Source of the DNA: an uncultured Lachnospiraceae bacterium
GTDB taxonomy: Bacteria > Bacillota > Clostridia > Lachnospirales > Lachnospiraceae
Assembly: GCA_947628225.1 (NCBI GenBank)
Contig: CANQYY010000003.1
Coordinates: forward strand, 89,913 to 153,912
Length of the DNA stretch: 64,000 nt
Reading direction: 5' to 3'
Shown: piece by piece, positions 45,594-54,311 of the stretch
Layout: each line of letters begins with the position of its first letter
How positions within the stretch are numbered: the stretch's first letter is position 1
The notes under the pieces: generated by a model
The model's database searches: none
Told to the model about the DNA's origin: nothing
What the model saw: only the letters and a program-made list of their open reading frames with translations
Made by a program: the position numbers and the translations under genes

Positions 45594-45668
45594 ACTTCCA
45601 TACGACTGGCGGATAAGTAGGGTTACCTACGGGGAGTATGGATTGGTAGAAAAGTCGACCGCCTGGGC
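45594..45668 (+). ncRNA. ZTP riboswitch (pfl motif)
   Basis: The first helix is TCCATAC (45597-45603) with GTATGGA (45636-45642), enclosing the conserved GACTGGCGGA and a GTAGG-GTTA-CCTAC hairpin (45617-45630). After a linker comes the conserved CCGCCTGGGC (45659-45668). This is the ZTP/ZMP aptamer, which senses a folate-starvation purine intermediate. The genes it controls use that same intermediate. Confidence 0.92.
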
Positions 45669-45706
45669 GGACCACGAGTGCTGGTTGCCCGGGTGGTTTA
45701 TTTTTT
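45658..45706 (+). terminator. Terminator competing with the ZTP aptamer
   Basis: ACCGCCTGGGC (45658-45668) pairs over 11 bases with GCCCGGGTGGT (45687-45697), then a T-rich run. The 5' arm is the conserved 3' part of the aptamer, so ligand binding and termination exclude each other. Confidence 0.88.
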
Positions 45707-45782
45707 ACTTTGCAGGAAACGCCGCCTTGTGGGAATCGCACCGCTTTTGTAGAATAAAAATCAGAAGAATGGAGGAAAAAAG

Positions 45783-46490
45783 ATGATTTCACTGGAAAAT
45801 GAATTAAAAAACAATGCGTATCCCGGACGGGGAATTATAATAGGCAAATCCCCGAATGGAAAATACGCCGTGACCGCCTATTTTATAATGGGAAGAAGCG
45901 AAAACAGCCGGAACCGCATTTTTGTGGAAGATGGCGAGGGAATCCGGACACAGGCATTTGACGCCTCCAAGCTCAGCGACCCAAGTTTGATCATTTATGC
46001 GCCGGTTCGTGTTCTTGGCAATAAGACGATTGTGACGAACGGAGATCAGACGGATACCATCTACGAACGGATGGACAAACAGCAGACTTTTGAGCAGGCG
46101 CTCCGCACCAGGCAATTTGAGCCGGACGCTCCCAATTATACACCGAGAATCTCCGGTATCATGCACATAGAAAATGGCGTGTATAACTACGCCTTGTCCA
46201 TTTTAAAAAGCAGCAACGGTAACCCGGATTCCTGCAACCGCTTTACTTTTGCTTATAGTAATCCGATAGCGGGACAGGGTCATTTTATTCACACTTATCA
46301 GGGGGATGGAAATCCTCTTCCCAGTTTTGAGGGAGAGCCTAAGCTGGTAGAGATACCGGATGACAGAAACGCATTTGCCAATATGCTCTGGAATAGTTTG
46401 AATGAGGAAAATAAGGTTTCGTTATTTGTCCGTTACATAGAGATTGAAACCGGTAAATATGAATCCCGGATTATCAATAAAAATCAGTAA
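45783..46490 (+). CDS. purO: IMP cyclohydrolase, PurO type
   Basis: A 235-residue protein of the archaeal-type IMP cyclohydrolase family (PurO): YPGRGIIIGKSPNGKYAV and YFIMGRSENSRNRIF near the N-terminus are its hallmarks. It closes FAICAR to IMP, the last step of purine synthesis, and replaces the cyclohydrolase half of bacterial PurH. It lies right after the ZTP riboswitch and before a stand-alone transformylase. AAGGAGG-like GGAGGAAAA precedes the start. Confidence 0.9.
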   Translation: MISLENELKNNAYPGRGIIIGKSPNGKYAVTAYFIMGRSENSRNRIFVEDGEGIRTQAFDASKLSDPSLIIYAPVRVLGNKTIVTNGDQTDTIYERMDKQQTFEQALRTRQFEPDAPNYTPRISGIMHIENGVYNYALSILKSSNGNPDSCNRFTFAYSNPIAGQGHFIHTYQGDGNPLPSFEGEPKLVEIPDDRNAFANMLWNSLNEENKVSLFVRYIEIETGKYESRIINKNQ

Positions 46491-46526
46491 GGACAACGAT
46501 ACGACAAAAGTAGAATGGAGGAAAAT

Positions 46527-47705
46527 ATGAAAGAGTTAGAATTAAAATATGGGTGTAATCCAAATCAGAAGCCTTCCAGGATATATAGGAAGGAGGGAGA
46601 ACTTCCCATACAGGTACTGAACGGAAAGCCGGGATATATTAACTTTTTGGATGCTTTGAATGGCTGGCAGCTCGTAAAGGAATTAAAACAGGCAACAGGG
46701 CTTCCGGCGGCGACCTCCTTTAAGCATGTATCCCCTGCCGGCGCTGCGGTAGGTCTTCCGTTAAGTGAAATTGAGGCGAAAATTTACTGGGTGGATGATT
46801 TGGGAGAATTATCTCCTCTTGCTGCCGCCTATGCCAGAGCCAGAGGCGCCGACCGGATGTCCTCTTATGGCGATTTCATTTCTCTTTCTGATGTCTGTGA
46901 TGTTTCCACGGCAAAAGTGATCAAAAGAGAATTTTCCGATGGGATTATTGCGCCGGGTTATGAACCGGAGGCGCTGGAAATCCTGAAGGAAAAGAAAAAA
47001 GGAAATTATGCGGTCATTCAGATTGATGCCGATTATGTACCGGAGCCGGTAGAGCATAAAGAGGTATTTGGCATTACCTTTGAGCAGGGACGCAATGAGT
47101 TAAATATTGATAAGGATTTCTTTTCCAATGTGGTGACGGAAAATAAGGAAATCCCGGAGCTTGCGCAGATTGATATGGCGATTGCCATGATTACCTTGAA
47201 ATATACCCAGTCCAACTCCGTCTGTTATGTCAAGGGCGGACAGGCGATTGGTATCGGAGCCGGACAGCAATCCCGTATCCATTGTACCAGACTTGCCGGA
47301 AGCAAAGCGGATAACTGGCTGCTCCGTCAATCTCCGCAGGTACTGAACCTGCCGTTTAAGGAGGATATGAAACGCGCGAACCGGGACAATGCCATTGATC
47401 TTTATATTGGCGACGACTATATGGACGTTCTGGCAGATGGCGAGTGGGAAAAGGTATTTACGGAAAAGCCTCCGGTATTTACCAAAGAGGAAAAAGAGGC
47501 ATGGTTAAGAGAATATGCCAAGGAGGTAACTCTCGGCTCGGACGCGTTCTTCCCCTTTAGTGATAATGTGGAACGCGCGTTCCGAAGCGGAGTCAAATAT
47601 ATTGCCCAGCCGGGCGGCTCTATCCGCGACGGCGAAGTGATCGAGGCATGCAATAAACATGGCATTGCCATGTGTTTTACCGGAATCCGGCTGTTCCACC
47701 ACTGA
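46527..47705 (+). CDS. AICAR transformylase (PurH transformylase domain only)
   Basis: A 392-residue protein corresponding to the C-terminal AICAR formyltransferase part of PurH ([50 protein letters not shown]). It formylates AICAR (ZMP) using 10-formyl-THF. The N-terminal MGS-like IMP cyclohydrolase domain is missing; PurO upstream supplies that step. ATG 46527 is chosen over 46515 because GGAGGA lies between them. Confidence 0.93.
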   Translation: MKELELKYGCNPNQKPSRIYRKEGELPIQVLNGKPGYINFLDALNGWQLVKELKQATGLPAATSFKHVSPAGAAVGLPLSEIEAKIYWVDDLGELSPLAAAYARARGADRMSSYGDFISLSDVCDVSTAKVIKREFSDGIIAPGYEPEALEILKEKKKGNYAVIQIDADYVPEPVEHKEVFGITFEQGRNELNIDKDFFSNVVTENKEIPELAQIDMAIAMITLKYTQSNSVCYVKGGQAIGIGAGQQSRIHCTRLAGSKADNWLLRQSPQVLNLPFKEDMKRANRDNAIDLYIGDDYMDVLADGEWEKVFTEKPPVFTKEEKEAWLREYAKEVTLGSDAFFPFSDNVERAFRSGVKYIAQPGGSIRDGEVIEACNKHGIAMCFTGIRLFHH

Positions 47706-47767
47706 TCTTGCGTGGGATGGCTTTTACGGATCAGCAAGGGACGGGTCAGGCTGTTCTCCTTTTAGAT

Positions 47768-48562
47768 TTATTGGGACGACGCCTTTTGCCGTCCCTCTGT
47801 ATTGATGGTGTAGTTTTCTTTCATAATAAGTTGGGAAATGGGTACCAGAGTAAATCCTTTTTGTTTTAAGGTGGAAAGCAGGCTATCCAGAGCTTCGGCA
47901 GTATGTTTTCCCCCATTGTGACAGAGGATAATCGAGCCGTTGCCCAGATGCTTGTGCTCGGTTACCCGGCGGATAATGGTGGAGGCATCATAATCCTTCC
48001 AATCCAGCGAATCCACATCCCACTGGATGGGATAATAATGGATATCCCGACATACCCGGATCAGATTATCGTTATAATCGCCATAGGGGGGACGGAACAG
48101 GATCATATCTTTGCCGGTAAGCTTTTTTACCTTTTCATGGGGCTTCATGATTTCTTCCTTACACTGCTCGGCAGAAAGCTGTGACATGTGTTTGTGGTTT
48201 TCGCTGTGGTTGCCGAGATCGTGGCCGTCCGCCGCAATAGCCTTAACATCTTCCGGATATTTTTCAATCCAGCCTCCGGTCATAAAGAAGGTGGCTTTTA
48301 CCTGATGTTTTTTCAGAATCGCTAAAAGCTTTTTCGTATCCTCATTTCCCCAGGCAGCATCAAAGCTTATGGATATCCATGGCTTTTGCTGTTCCACACA
48401 ATAGATGGGGAGCTCTTTTGGGTTGGTGATAGAGGTACCCAGTGTTTCTGCTGAACGGGGATAGACAAGGAAACTTACTGCGAGCAGGGCGATGGAGGTA
48501 AGAACAATGGCGCCCACTTTTGTAAAAAGAATTAATTTTTCTCTTTCTATTTCAATATTCAT
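47768..48562 (-). CDS. PdaB-like polysaccharide deacetylase
   Basis: A 264-residue membrane-anchored (helix about residues 13-33) NodB-domain protein. Motifs are SFDAAWGNEDT, NHSENHKH (zinc His pair), RPPYGDYN, DSLDW and ILCHNGG. This FDAAWG variant is the PdaB type, linked in Bacillus to spore wall work; here the target could be peptidoglycan or another glycan. The start lacks a strong ribosome site (only GGAAG). Confidence 0.9.
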   Translation of the reverse strand: MNIEIEREKLILFTKVGAIVLTSIALLAVSFLVYPRSAETLGTSITNPKELPIYCVEQQKPWISISFDAAWGNEDTKKLLAILKKHQVKATFFMTGGWIEKYPEDVKAIAADGHDLGNHSENHKHMSQLSAEQCKEEIMKPHEKVKKLTGKDMILFRPPYGDYNDNLIRVCRDIHYYPIQWDVDSLDWKDYDASTIIRRVTEHKHLGNGSIILCHNGGKHTAEALDSLLSTLKQKGFTLVPISQLIMKENYTINTEGRQKASSQ

Positions 48563-48621
48563 AGACAGACTTCCGCAATGCTTTTGTATAGCGTATGAAA
48601 AAGGAAGGGAAAGTATGCCTG

Positions 48622-48664
48622 AAAAAAAGATGCTCCCGTCTGTCAGACGGGGGCATCTTTTTTT
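48622..48664 (-). terminator. Strong terminator of the iron alcohol dehydrogenase gene
   Basis: A near-perfect stem of about 18-20 bp (arms 48622-48641 and 48645-48664, core GATGCTCCCGTCT/AGACGGGGGCATC) with a 3-base loop and T-rich tails on both strands. It can act in both directions but serves the minus-strand gene ending at 48690. Confidence 0.92.
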
Positions 48665-48689
48665 AGTTACAGTTATAGATTCCTCTGGA

Positions 48690-49901
48690 TTAGAAATCTA
48701 CTTCCGTATCATAATAGCAGCACTTTAACAGTTTTTCCATTTCCTCCTGGGACGGCTGTCTTGGGTTAGAACCCGTGCAGGCATCCAACAGGGCGTTGGC
48801 TGCAATATCTGAGAGTTTGGAAAGGAAGACATCCTCCGGAACAAATCCGGTTTCTGCCGGAAGACCGTCTGCGCCGTAGTGGTTAATACTGTGAGGTATG
48901 TTCAGGTCGTCGTTCATCTTACGCAGATAAGCAATCAAAAGGTCGATTTTTTCCTCCTGCGTATTGCCGCCAAGTTTCATAAAGTCAGCGATCTCAGCAT
49001 AACGGGCGGCAGCAGTAGCGTCTTTGCTGTTAAATTTAATTACCTTCGGCAGGTACATCGCGTTGGCGGCGCCGTGAATAATATGTCCGCCTTCAAAGGC
49101 GGCGCCGGTCTTATGCGCCATAGAATGCACGATACCAAGCAGGGCATTGGAAAATGCCATGCCGGCAAGGCACTGGGCATTATGCATGCTGCTTCGTTTC
49201 TCCATATCGCCCCGGTAGGAAGCGACTAAGTCGCTCTGAATCATTTGGATGGCATGGAGCGCCAGCGGATCTGTGTAGTCACAGTTGGCAGTGGATACAT
49301 AGGCTTCTATGGCATGCGTCATAGCATCCATACCTGTGTGGGCTACCAATTTTGGCGGCATGGTTTCTGCAAGATCCGGGTCAACAATCGCTACATCCGG
49401 CGTAATTTCAAAATCTGCGATCGGATATTTGATTCCCTTCTGATAATCGGTAATGATTGAAAATGCGGTTACCTCCGTAGCGGTGCCGGATGTCGAAGAA
49501 ATCGCGCAAAAATGCGCTTTCTGGCGAAGCTTCGGAAGCCCGAATACCTTGCACATATCTTCAAAAGTAGTTTCCGGATATTCGTATTTAATCCACATAG
49601 CCTTCGCAGCATCAATAGGAGAACCGCCGCCCATGGCAATAATCCAGTCCGGCTGGAATTCCTGCATAACGGCTGCTCCTTTCATAACGGTTTCCACCGA
49701 TGGGTCCGGCTCGATTCCCTCAAAAAGCGTCACTTCCATTCCCGCTTCTTTCAGATAATCCATCGCTTTGTCCAGGAAACCGTTTCGTTTCATAGAACCG
49801 CCTCCCACGCAGATAATAGCGCGTTTTCCCTCAAAGGTTTTTAAGGCCTCCAGTGCTCCTTTCCCATGGTATAGATCCCGTGGTAATGTAAAACGTGTCA
49901 T
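48690..49901 (-). CDS. Iron-containing alcohol dehydrogenase
   Basis: A 403-residue group III alcohol dehydrogenase. GGGS motifs for NAD(P) (VGGGSM, GGGSPIDAAKA) and iron ligands in DAMTHAIEAY and GIVHSMAHKTGAAF are present. It is probably a butanol- or ethanol-type dehydrogenase reducing aldehydes during fermentation. A strong promoter and AAGGAGG precede it and a strong terminator follows, so it is a single-gene unit, likely well expressed. Confidence 0.95.
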   Translation of the reverse strand: MTRFTLPRDLYHGKGALEALKTFEGKRAIICVGGGSMKRNGFLDKAMDYLKEAGMEVTLFEGIEPDPSVETVMKGAAVMQEFQPDWIIAMGGGSPIDAAKAMWIKYEYPETTFEDMCKVFGLPKLRQKAHFCAISSTSGTATEVTAFSIITDYQKGIKYPIADFEITPDVAIVDPDLAETMPPKLVAHTGMDAMTHAIEAYVSTANCDYTDPLALHAIQMIQSDLVASYRGDMEKRSSMHNAQCLAGMAFSNALLGIVHSMAHKTGAAFEGGHIIHGAANAMYLPKVIKFNSKDATAAARYAEIADFMKLGGNTQEEKIDLLIAYLRKMNDDLNIPHSINHYGADGLPAETGFVPEDVFLSKLSDIAANALLDACTGSNPRQPSQEEMEKLLKCCYYDTEVDF

Positions 49902-49935
49902 AAAAATACTACCTCCTTAATTTTTTGCTGTTTTC

Positions 49936-49964
49936 ATTATACTACTGGCAGTGTTTCTTTTCAA
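49936..49964 (-). promoter_or_regulatory. Promoter of the iron alcohol dehydrogenase gene
   Basis: On the minus strand TTGAAA, a 17-base spacer and consensus TATAAT. Confidence 0.82.
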
Positions 49965-49982
49965 TCCGGTAAATTTCATAAT

Positions 49983-50010
49983 TTGCAAAGCCTTTAAAAT
50001 AGTGTATAAT
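49983..50010 (+). promoter_or_regulatory. Promoter of the second citrate synthase operon
   Basis: TTGCAA (49983-49988), a 16-base spacer and TATAAT (50005-50010), back to back with the alcohol dehydrogenase promoter. Confidence 0.78.
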
Positions 50011-50047
50011 GAGTATTATGCAAAACGGCGGCAAAGGAGGAAACGAT

Positions 50048-51421
50048 TTGGGAAATCGATCGATGATGGAGCTGGATGAGGGATTGAATCAAAAATTTGA
50101 TGCACTGGTAGATTATTGTATGCTGTCCGGCGCTATTAATTTGGATCTATATACAGAGTATGATGTAAAGAGGGGACTTCGGGATGCCAACGGGAAGGGC
50201 GTGCTGACGGGACTGACAGAAATTTCCGATGTTATCGGGCATAAGACAAAGGCGGGGAAAGAAGTACCCTGCGAGGGGGAATTATATTATCAGGGTTATA
50301 ACATTATGGAATTAGCGGAAAGTTTTGAAGACCGTCGGTATGCTTTTGAGGAAACCACCTATTTGCTTTTATTCGGGGAGCTGCCGACGAAAGAACAGCT
50401 GCAGGATTTTGAAGACATTTTGACGAGCCTGCAGGAATTGTCCGGTGAGTTTGTCCGTGATGTTATTATGAAAGCCCCCAGCGCCAATATTATGAATGCC
50501 CTGCAAAAAAGCGTGCTGACCCTGTATTCCTATGATGAGAATCCTGATGATATTTCTGTCCCCAATGTATTGCGCCAGTCATTGCAGCTCATAGGAAAGC
50601 TTCCGATGATTGCCGTTTATGCTTATCATTCTTACCGGCATTTGAAATTTGATGATGATTTTTTTATTCGCACGCCGGATAAAAATCTATCCATAGCAGA
50701 AAATATTTTGCAGATGATCCGGCAGGACGGTAAATTCACGAAGCTGGAAGCAAAGGCGCTCGATGTGGCGCTGGTGCTTCATGCCGAGCACGGAGGTGGA
50801 AACAATTCCACCTTTACCAATCATGTAGTTACGTCCTCCGGTACAGATACCTATTCTACGGTATCTGCTGCCATAGCTTCCTTAAAGGGCCCCCGTCATG
50901 GCGGCGCCAATCTGAAGGTCCTTCAGATGTTTGACGAGCTGAAAAAACACTGCAGGGATTGGAACCGGGAGGAGGAAATTGCTGCCTATCTGGAAAAAAT
51001 ACTGAACAGAAAAGCGTTTGACGGCTCCGGCTTGATCTATGGTATGGGACATGCCGTATATACGGATTCCGACCCGAGAGCCATCCTGCTGAAAAAATAT
51101 GCGAAAAGGCTTTCCGAGGAGAAAGGATATGAGGAGGAGTTTTCCCTGTATGAGGCAGTGGAACGGATTTCTGCTGATTTGATTATGAAAAACCACCGGC
51201 GTTATAAGCCGGTATGTGCCAATGTGGATTTTTACAGCGGTTTTATATACTCTATGCTTGGCATTCCCAAAGAATTATTTACTCCGATTTTTGCGATCGC
51301 CCGTATTTCCGGCTGGAGCGCGCACCGGCTCGAGGAGCTGGTAAATCGGGGGAAAATTATTCGTCCGGCGTACAAATATGTAGGTATCCATAAAAAATTC
51401 AGAAAGATTGAGGACAGATAA
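50048..51421 (+). CDS. Citrate synthase (second copy), TTG start
   Basis: A paralog of the product at 37968 with the same blocks (HAEHGGGNNSTFT, KGPRHGGANLKV, ANVDFYSGFIYSMLGIP, GWSAHRLEE), about 457 residues. In-frame ATG codons at 50009 and 50018 lie in or at the -10/start site, and ATG 50063 is 22 bases from AAAGGAGG (50033-50040). TTG 50048, 7 bases after that site, is therefore the likely start. It heads a run with dtd, a Cof phosphatase and murE, spaced 0-16 bases apart. Confidence 0.9.
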   Translation: MGNRSMMELDEGLNQKFDALVDYCMLSGAINLDLYTEYDVKRGLRDANGKGVLTGLTEISDVIGHKTKAGKEVPCEGELYYQGYNIMELAESFEDRRYAFEETTYLLLFGELPTKEQLQDFEDILTSLQELSGEFVRDVIMKAPSANIMNALQKSVLTLYSYDENPDDISVPNVLRQSLQLIGKLPMIAVYAYHSYRHLKFDDDFFIRTPDKNLSIAENILQMIRQDGKFTKLEAKALDVALVLHAEHGGGNNSTFTNHVVTSSGTDTYSTVSAAIASLKGPRHGGANLKVLQMFDELKKHCRDWNREEEIAAYLEKILNRKAFDGSGLIYGMGHAVYTDSDPRAILLKKYAKRLSEEKGYEEEFSLYEAVERISADLIMKNHRRYKPVCANVDFYSGFIYSMLGIPKELFTPIFAIARISGWSAHRLEELVNRGKIIRPAYKYVGIHKKFRKIEDR

Positions 51422-51877
51422 ATGAGGTTGATGATTCAAAGGGTCACTGAGGCCGCTGTTGCGGTAGAGGGAGAAGTGGTTGGAAAAATAGACAGGGGCT
51501 TTCTTGTATTTTGGGGGGCGAAGGAAGGCGATACCGAGAGGGAAGCGGATTATCTGGCGTCCAAACTCTGTAAGCTCCGTATATTTGAGGATGAGGAGGG
51601 GAAAATGAACCGCTCGCTGCAGCAGGCGGGAGGCAGCCTGCTTATTGTTTCGCAGTTTACGCTGTATGCCGGCTGCAAAAAGGGAAATCGCCCCAACTTT
51701 ATTAATGCGATGCGCCCCGAACAGTCCAAACCGCTATACGAATATTTTTTACGGCAGTGCGAAAAAGAAATCCCTCATGTAGAGCGGGGGGAATTTGGCG
51801 CCGATATGAAAATTTCCCTTGTCAATGACGGGCCGGTCACAATATGGATGGATACAGAGGAGATGCTGTCTGAATAA
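51422..51877 (+). CDS. dtd: D-aminoacyl-tRNA deacylase
   Basis: A 151-residue editing enzyme that removes D-amino acids (and glycine from tRNA-Ala). LMIQRVTEAAVAV at the start, SQFTLYA and the cis-proline motif NDGPVT near the C-terminus are all present. The ATG follows the citrate synthase stop with no gap, implying translational coupling. Confidence 0.96.
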   Translation: MRLMIQRVTEAAVAVEGEVVGKIDRGFLVFWGAKEGDTEREADYLASKLCKLRIFEDEEGKMNRSLQQAGGSLLIVSQFTLYAGCKKGNRPNFINAMRPEQSKPLYEYFLRQCEKEIPHVERGEFGADMKISLVNDGPVTIWMDTEEMLSE

Positions 51878-51892
51878 AGGAGTATACTTACT

Positions 51893-52678
51893 ATGAAGCA
51901 GTATATGATTTTTTTTGATATTGATGGAACCCTGATGGATGAGAAAACGGGCGTAATACCGGAAAGCGCCATAAATGCCATTCGGCAGGCGGAAAAAAAA
52001 GGTCATCTGACGTTTCTTTGCACCGGAAGATGCCAGATAATTATACCGGAGGAAATACAGGCGATTGGCTTTGACGGTATGGTGGCGGGCTGCGGCACCC
52101 AGATTGTATACCGGGGGAAAGAGCTGCTTCATGCGCAGATAGAGCCTTCCCTGCAGAAAGAAATTGCCGGGGATTTGATAAAGTATCATATTGACGGCGT
52201 GCTGGAGGGGAAGGAGGCGTCGTATTTCAGGAGAGATTACTGGATGCCGGCGGTGAAGTCGATTTTTGAAGAAAACGGGACATTTTCCACTATCTGCCAG
52301 AGTTTTTGGGACGAAGACCCTGCCTTTGATAAAATGGCGTTGTGGTTTGACAGCAGCAGTGATATGGAAAATTTTAAGAAAAAATACGAGGACAGATTTG
52401 AATTTATTCTCAGGGATCCTACCTTTTATGAAGTGGTTCCCAGAGGGTATTCAAAAGCTACCGGCATTCATTTTCTCTGCGACAGGCTGGGGATCCCGCA
52501 GTCGGATACCATAGGAATCGGCGACAGCACGAACGATCTGCCCATGCTTGGCTATACCGGCATAAGCATTGCTATGGGAAGCGGGAACCCGGCGATTTTT
52601 TCTGAGGTCGATTATGTTACTTCTGCTGTCAGGGAGGATGGAATTGAAAAAGCCTTGAAGCAATATAATATCATATAA
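51893..52678 (+). CDS. Cof-type HAD-IIB phosphatase (second)
   Basis: A 261-residue HAD hydrolase with DIDGTLMDE as motif I, CTGR in motif II and GIGDSTNDLPMLGYTG as motif IV. The substrate is unknown, probably a phosphorylated sugar or cofactor. It sits between dtd and murE with 15-16 base gaps, so it belongs to that operon. Confidence 0.92.
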   Translation: MKQYMIFFDIDGTLMDEKTGVIPESAINAIRQAEKKGHLTFLCTGRCQIIIPEEIQAIGFDGMVAGCGTQIVYRGKELLHAQIEPSLQKEIAGDLIKYHIDGVLEGKEASYFRRDYWMPAVKSIFEENGTFSTICQSFWDEDPAFDKMALWFDSSSDMENFKKKYEDRFEFILRDPTFYEVVPRGYSKATGIHFLCDRLGIPQSDTIGIGDSTNDLPMLGYTGISIAMGSGNPAIFSEVDYVTSAVREDGIEKALKQYNII

Positions 52679-52694
52679 AGAAGGAGTGGTAGCG

Positions 52695-54161
52695 ATGGCA
52701 AAAGCGCTGAAAACATTATTAGAAAAGCTGGAATACGAACTGATACAGGGAGATTTGGACACCCCGGTAACAGATATTGCCTACGATTCCCGGAAAATAA
52801 CTCCGGGCATGCTCTTTGTGGCAATCGAGGGAACTGTGTCGGACGGGCACAAATTTATCCCGGATGTAATAGAAAAGGGAGCCACTGTCCTTGTGATGGA
52901 AAAGGATGTAGCGGTAGACAAAAAAGACGTCACTATAGTAAAGGTAAAAAACGGCAGGGAAGCTCTGAGTAAAATGTCGGCGGCGTTTTTTGATTATCCG
53001 GCTAAAAAGATGGTTTCAATCGGAATTACCGGGACAAAGGGAAAATCCACTACGACCTATATGATCAGGGATATTATCGAAAAGTCCGGAAAGACCTGCG
53101 GCATCGTAGGAACCATCGGCGTGTCTATTAAGGGAAAGGTGACGCCTACGGAGCATACGACGCCCGAATCCTATGATCTGCAGAAATATTTTTCTGAAAT
53201 GGTAGAGGCGGGCTGTGAATACATGGTAATGGAAGTCAGTTCACAGGGGATTAAAATGGACCGTGTGGCGGGAATGGAATTTGACTATGGTGTATTCACC
53301 AACCTTTCCCCGGATCATATCGGCCCAAACGAGCATAAAGATTTTGAGGAATATCTGTCCTGCAAGGCAGAGCTGTTCCGCATGTGCAAGGTGGGAGTTG
53401 TCAATTCCGATGACCCCCACTGGAAGGATATTGTAAAAAATGCCACCTGCGACATAAAGACCTTTGGCACGAAAGAGGCGGCGCTGAAGGCAGATGCGAT
53501 GGAGCATATCAATGAGGGCGGACAGCTTTCCATGAAATTCCATGCCAGCGGATTGTTAAACGGCGACGTGGTGGTGGGGCTGCCGGGACTTTTTAACATT
53601 TATAATGGGATGTGCGCCGCCTGTGTCGGAGCCCTTCTGGGAATGCCGCAGGAGGTTATTCTCCATGCCCTGGAGCATGTAGAGGTCAGAGGACGGGTAG
53701 AAAGTGTTCCCACGGGAAGAAACTTCTCTGTGCTGATTGACTTTGCCCACAACGGCGTCAGTACCGAAAGTGTATTAAAAACGCTGCGGGGGTATAACCC
53801 GGGACGCATTATTGCAATTTTCGGCTGTGGGGGAAACCGCAGTAAGCTGCGCCGCTACGAAATGGGAGAGGCTGTGGGAAACCTGGCGGAGCTTGCCGTG
53901 GTTACCAGCGACAATCCCCGGACGGAGGATGTGATGGATATTATTGAAGATATTAAGGTTGGCCTGGCGAGGACAAAGGGAGAGTATATTGTGATCCCGG
54001 ACCGTCAGGAAGCTGTAAATTACGCCGTGAAAAATGCGAGGGAAGGCGACATGATCGTCCTGTTAGGGAAGGGGCATGAGGAATATCAGGAGATTAACGG
54101 CGTGAAACATCATTACAGTGAGAGGGAGGCTGTGGCAAACGCTCTGGCGCTGCTAAAATAA
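52695..54161 (+). CDS. murE: UDP-MurNAc-tripeptide synthetase MurE (meso-DAP type)
   Basis: A 488-residue Mur ligase adding the third peptide residue in peptidoglycan precursor synthesis. The P-loop is GITGTKGKSTTT near residue 110. DNPRTED matches the DNPR signature of meso-diaminopimelate-adding enzymes. The start at 52695 follows AAGGAG; GTG 52686 overlaps that site. It is outside any mur/fts cluster here. Confidence 0.95.
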   Translation: MAKALKTLLEKLEYELIQGDLDTPVTDIAYDSRKITPGMLFVAIEGTVSDGHKFIPDVIEKGATVLVMEKDVAVDKKDVTIVKVKNGREALSKMSAAFFDYPAKKMVSIGITGTKGKSTTTYMIRDIIEKSGKTCGIVGTIGVSIKGKVTPTEHTTPESYDLQKYFSEMVEAGCEYMVMEVSSQGIKMDRVAGMEFDYGVFTNLSPDHIGPNEHKDFEEYLSCKAELFRMCKVGVVNSDDPHWKDIVKNATCDIKTFGTKEAALKADAMEHINEGGQLSMKFHASGLLNGDVVVGLPGLFNIYNGMCAACVGALLGMPQEVILHALEHVEVRGRVESVPTGRNFSVLIDFAHNGVSTESVLKTLRGYNPGRIIAIFGCGGNRSKLRRYEMGEAVGNLAELAVVTSDNPRTEDVMDIIEDIKVGLARTKGEYIVIPDRQEAVNYAVKNAREGDMIVLLGKGHEEYQEINGVKHHYSEREAVANALALLK

Positions 54162-54187
54162 TTTTATTTAAATAGTAGAATACAGGC

Positions 54188-54215
54188 TTGTAATTTTGGA
54201 AGAATCTGTTATAAT
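54188..54215 (+). promoter_or_regulatory. Promoter of the FliD-C-like orphan
   Basis: TTGTAA (54188-54193), a 16-base spacer and TATAAT (54210-54215) with extended TG. About 95 bases of leader follow, with a small GGTAA-CGGA-TTACC hairpin (54271-54284). Confidence 0.75.
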
Positions 54216-54311
54216 GATATTGTAAACTGCTAATTTTATGTAACAACAATGACGATATAAGATATAACAGGGTAACGGATTACCGGTTATAATTTCAAAG
54301 GAGTGACGGTT

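Noticed and set aside
47774..47796. GGGACG/CGTCCC hairpin after the AICAR transformylase gene
   Set aside because: Only 6 bp, inside the 3' coding end of the deacetylase, with no T run on either strand.
50009..50047. ATG starts at 50009 or 50018 for the second citrate synthase
   Set aside because: 50009 is inside the -10 box and 50018 sits at the expected transcription start, with no ribosome site; TTG 50048 follows AAAGGAGG.
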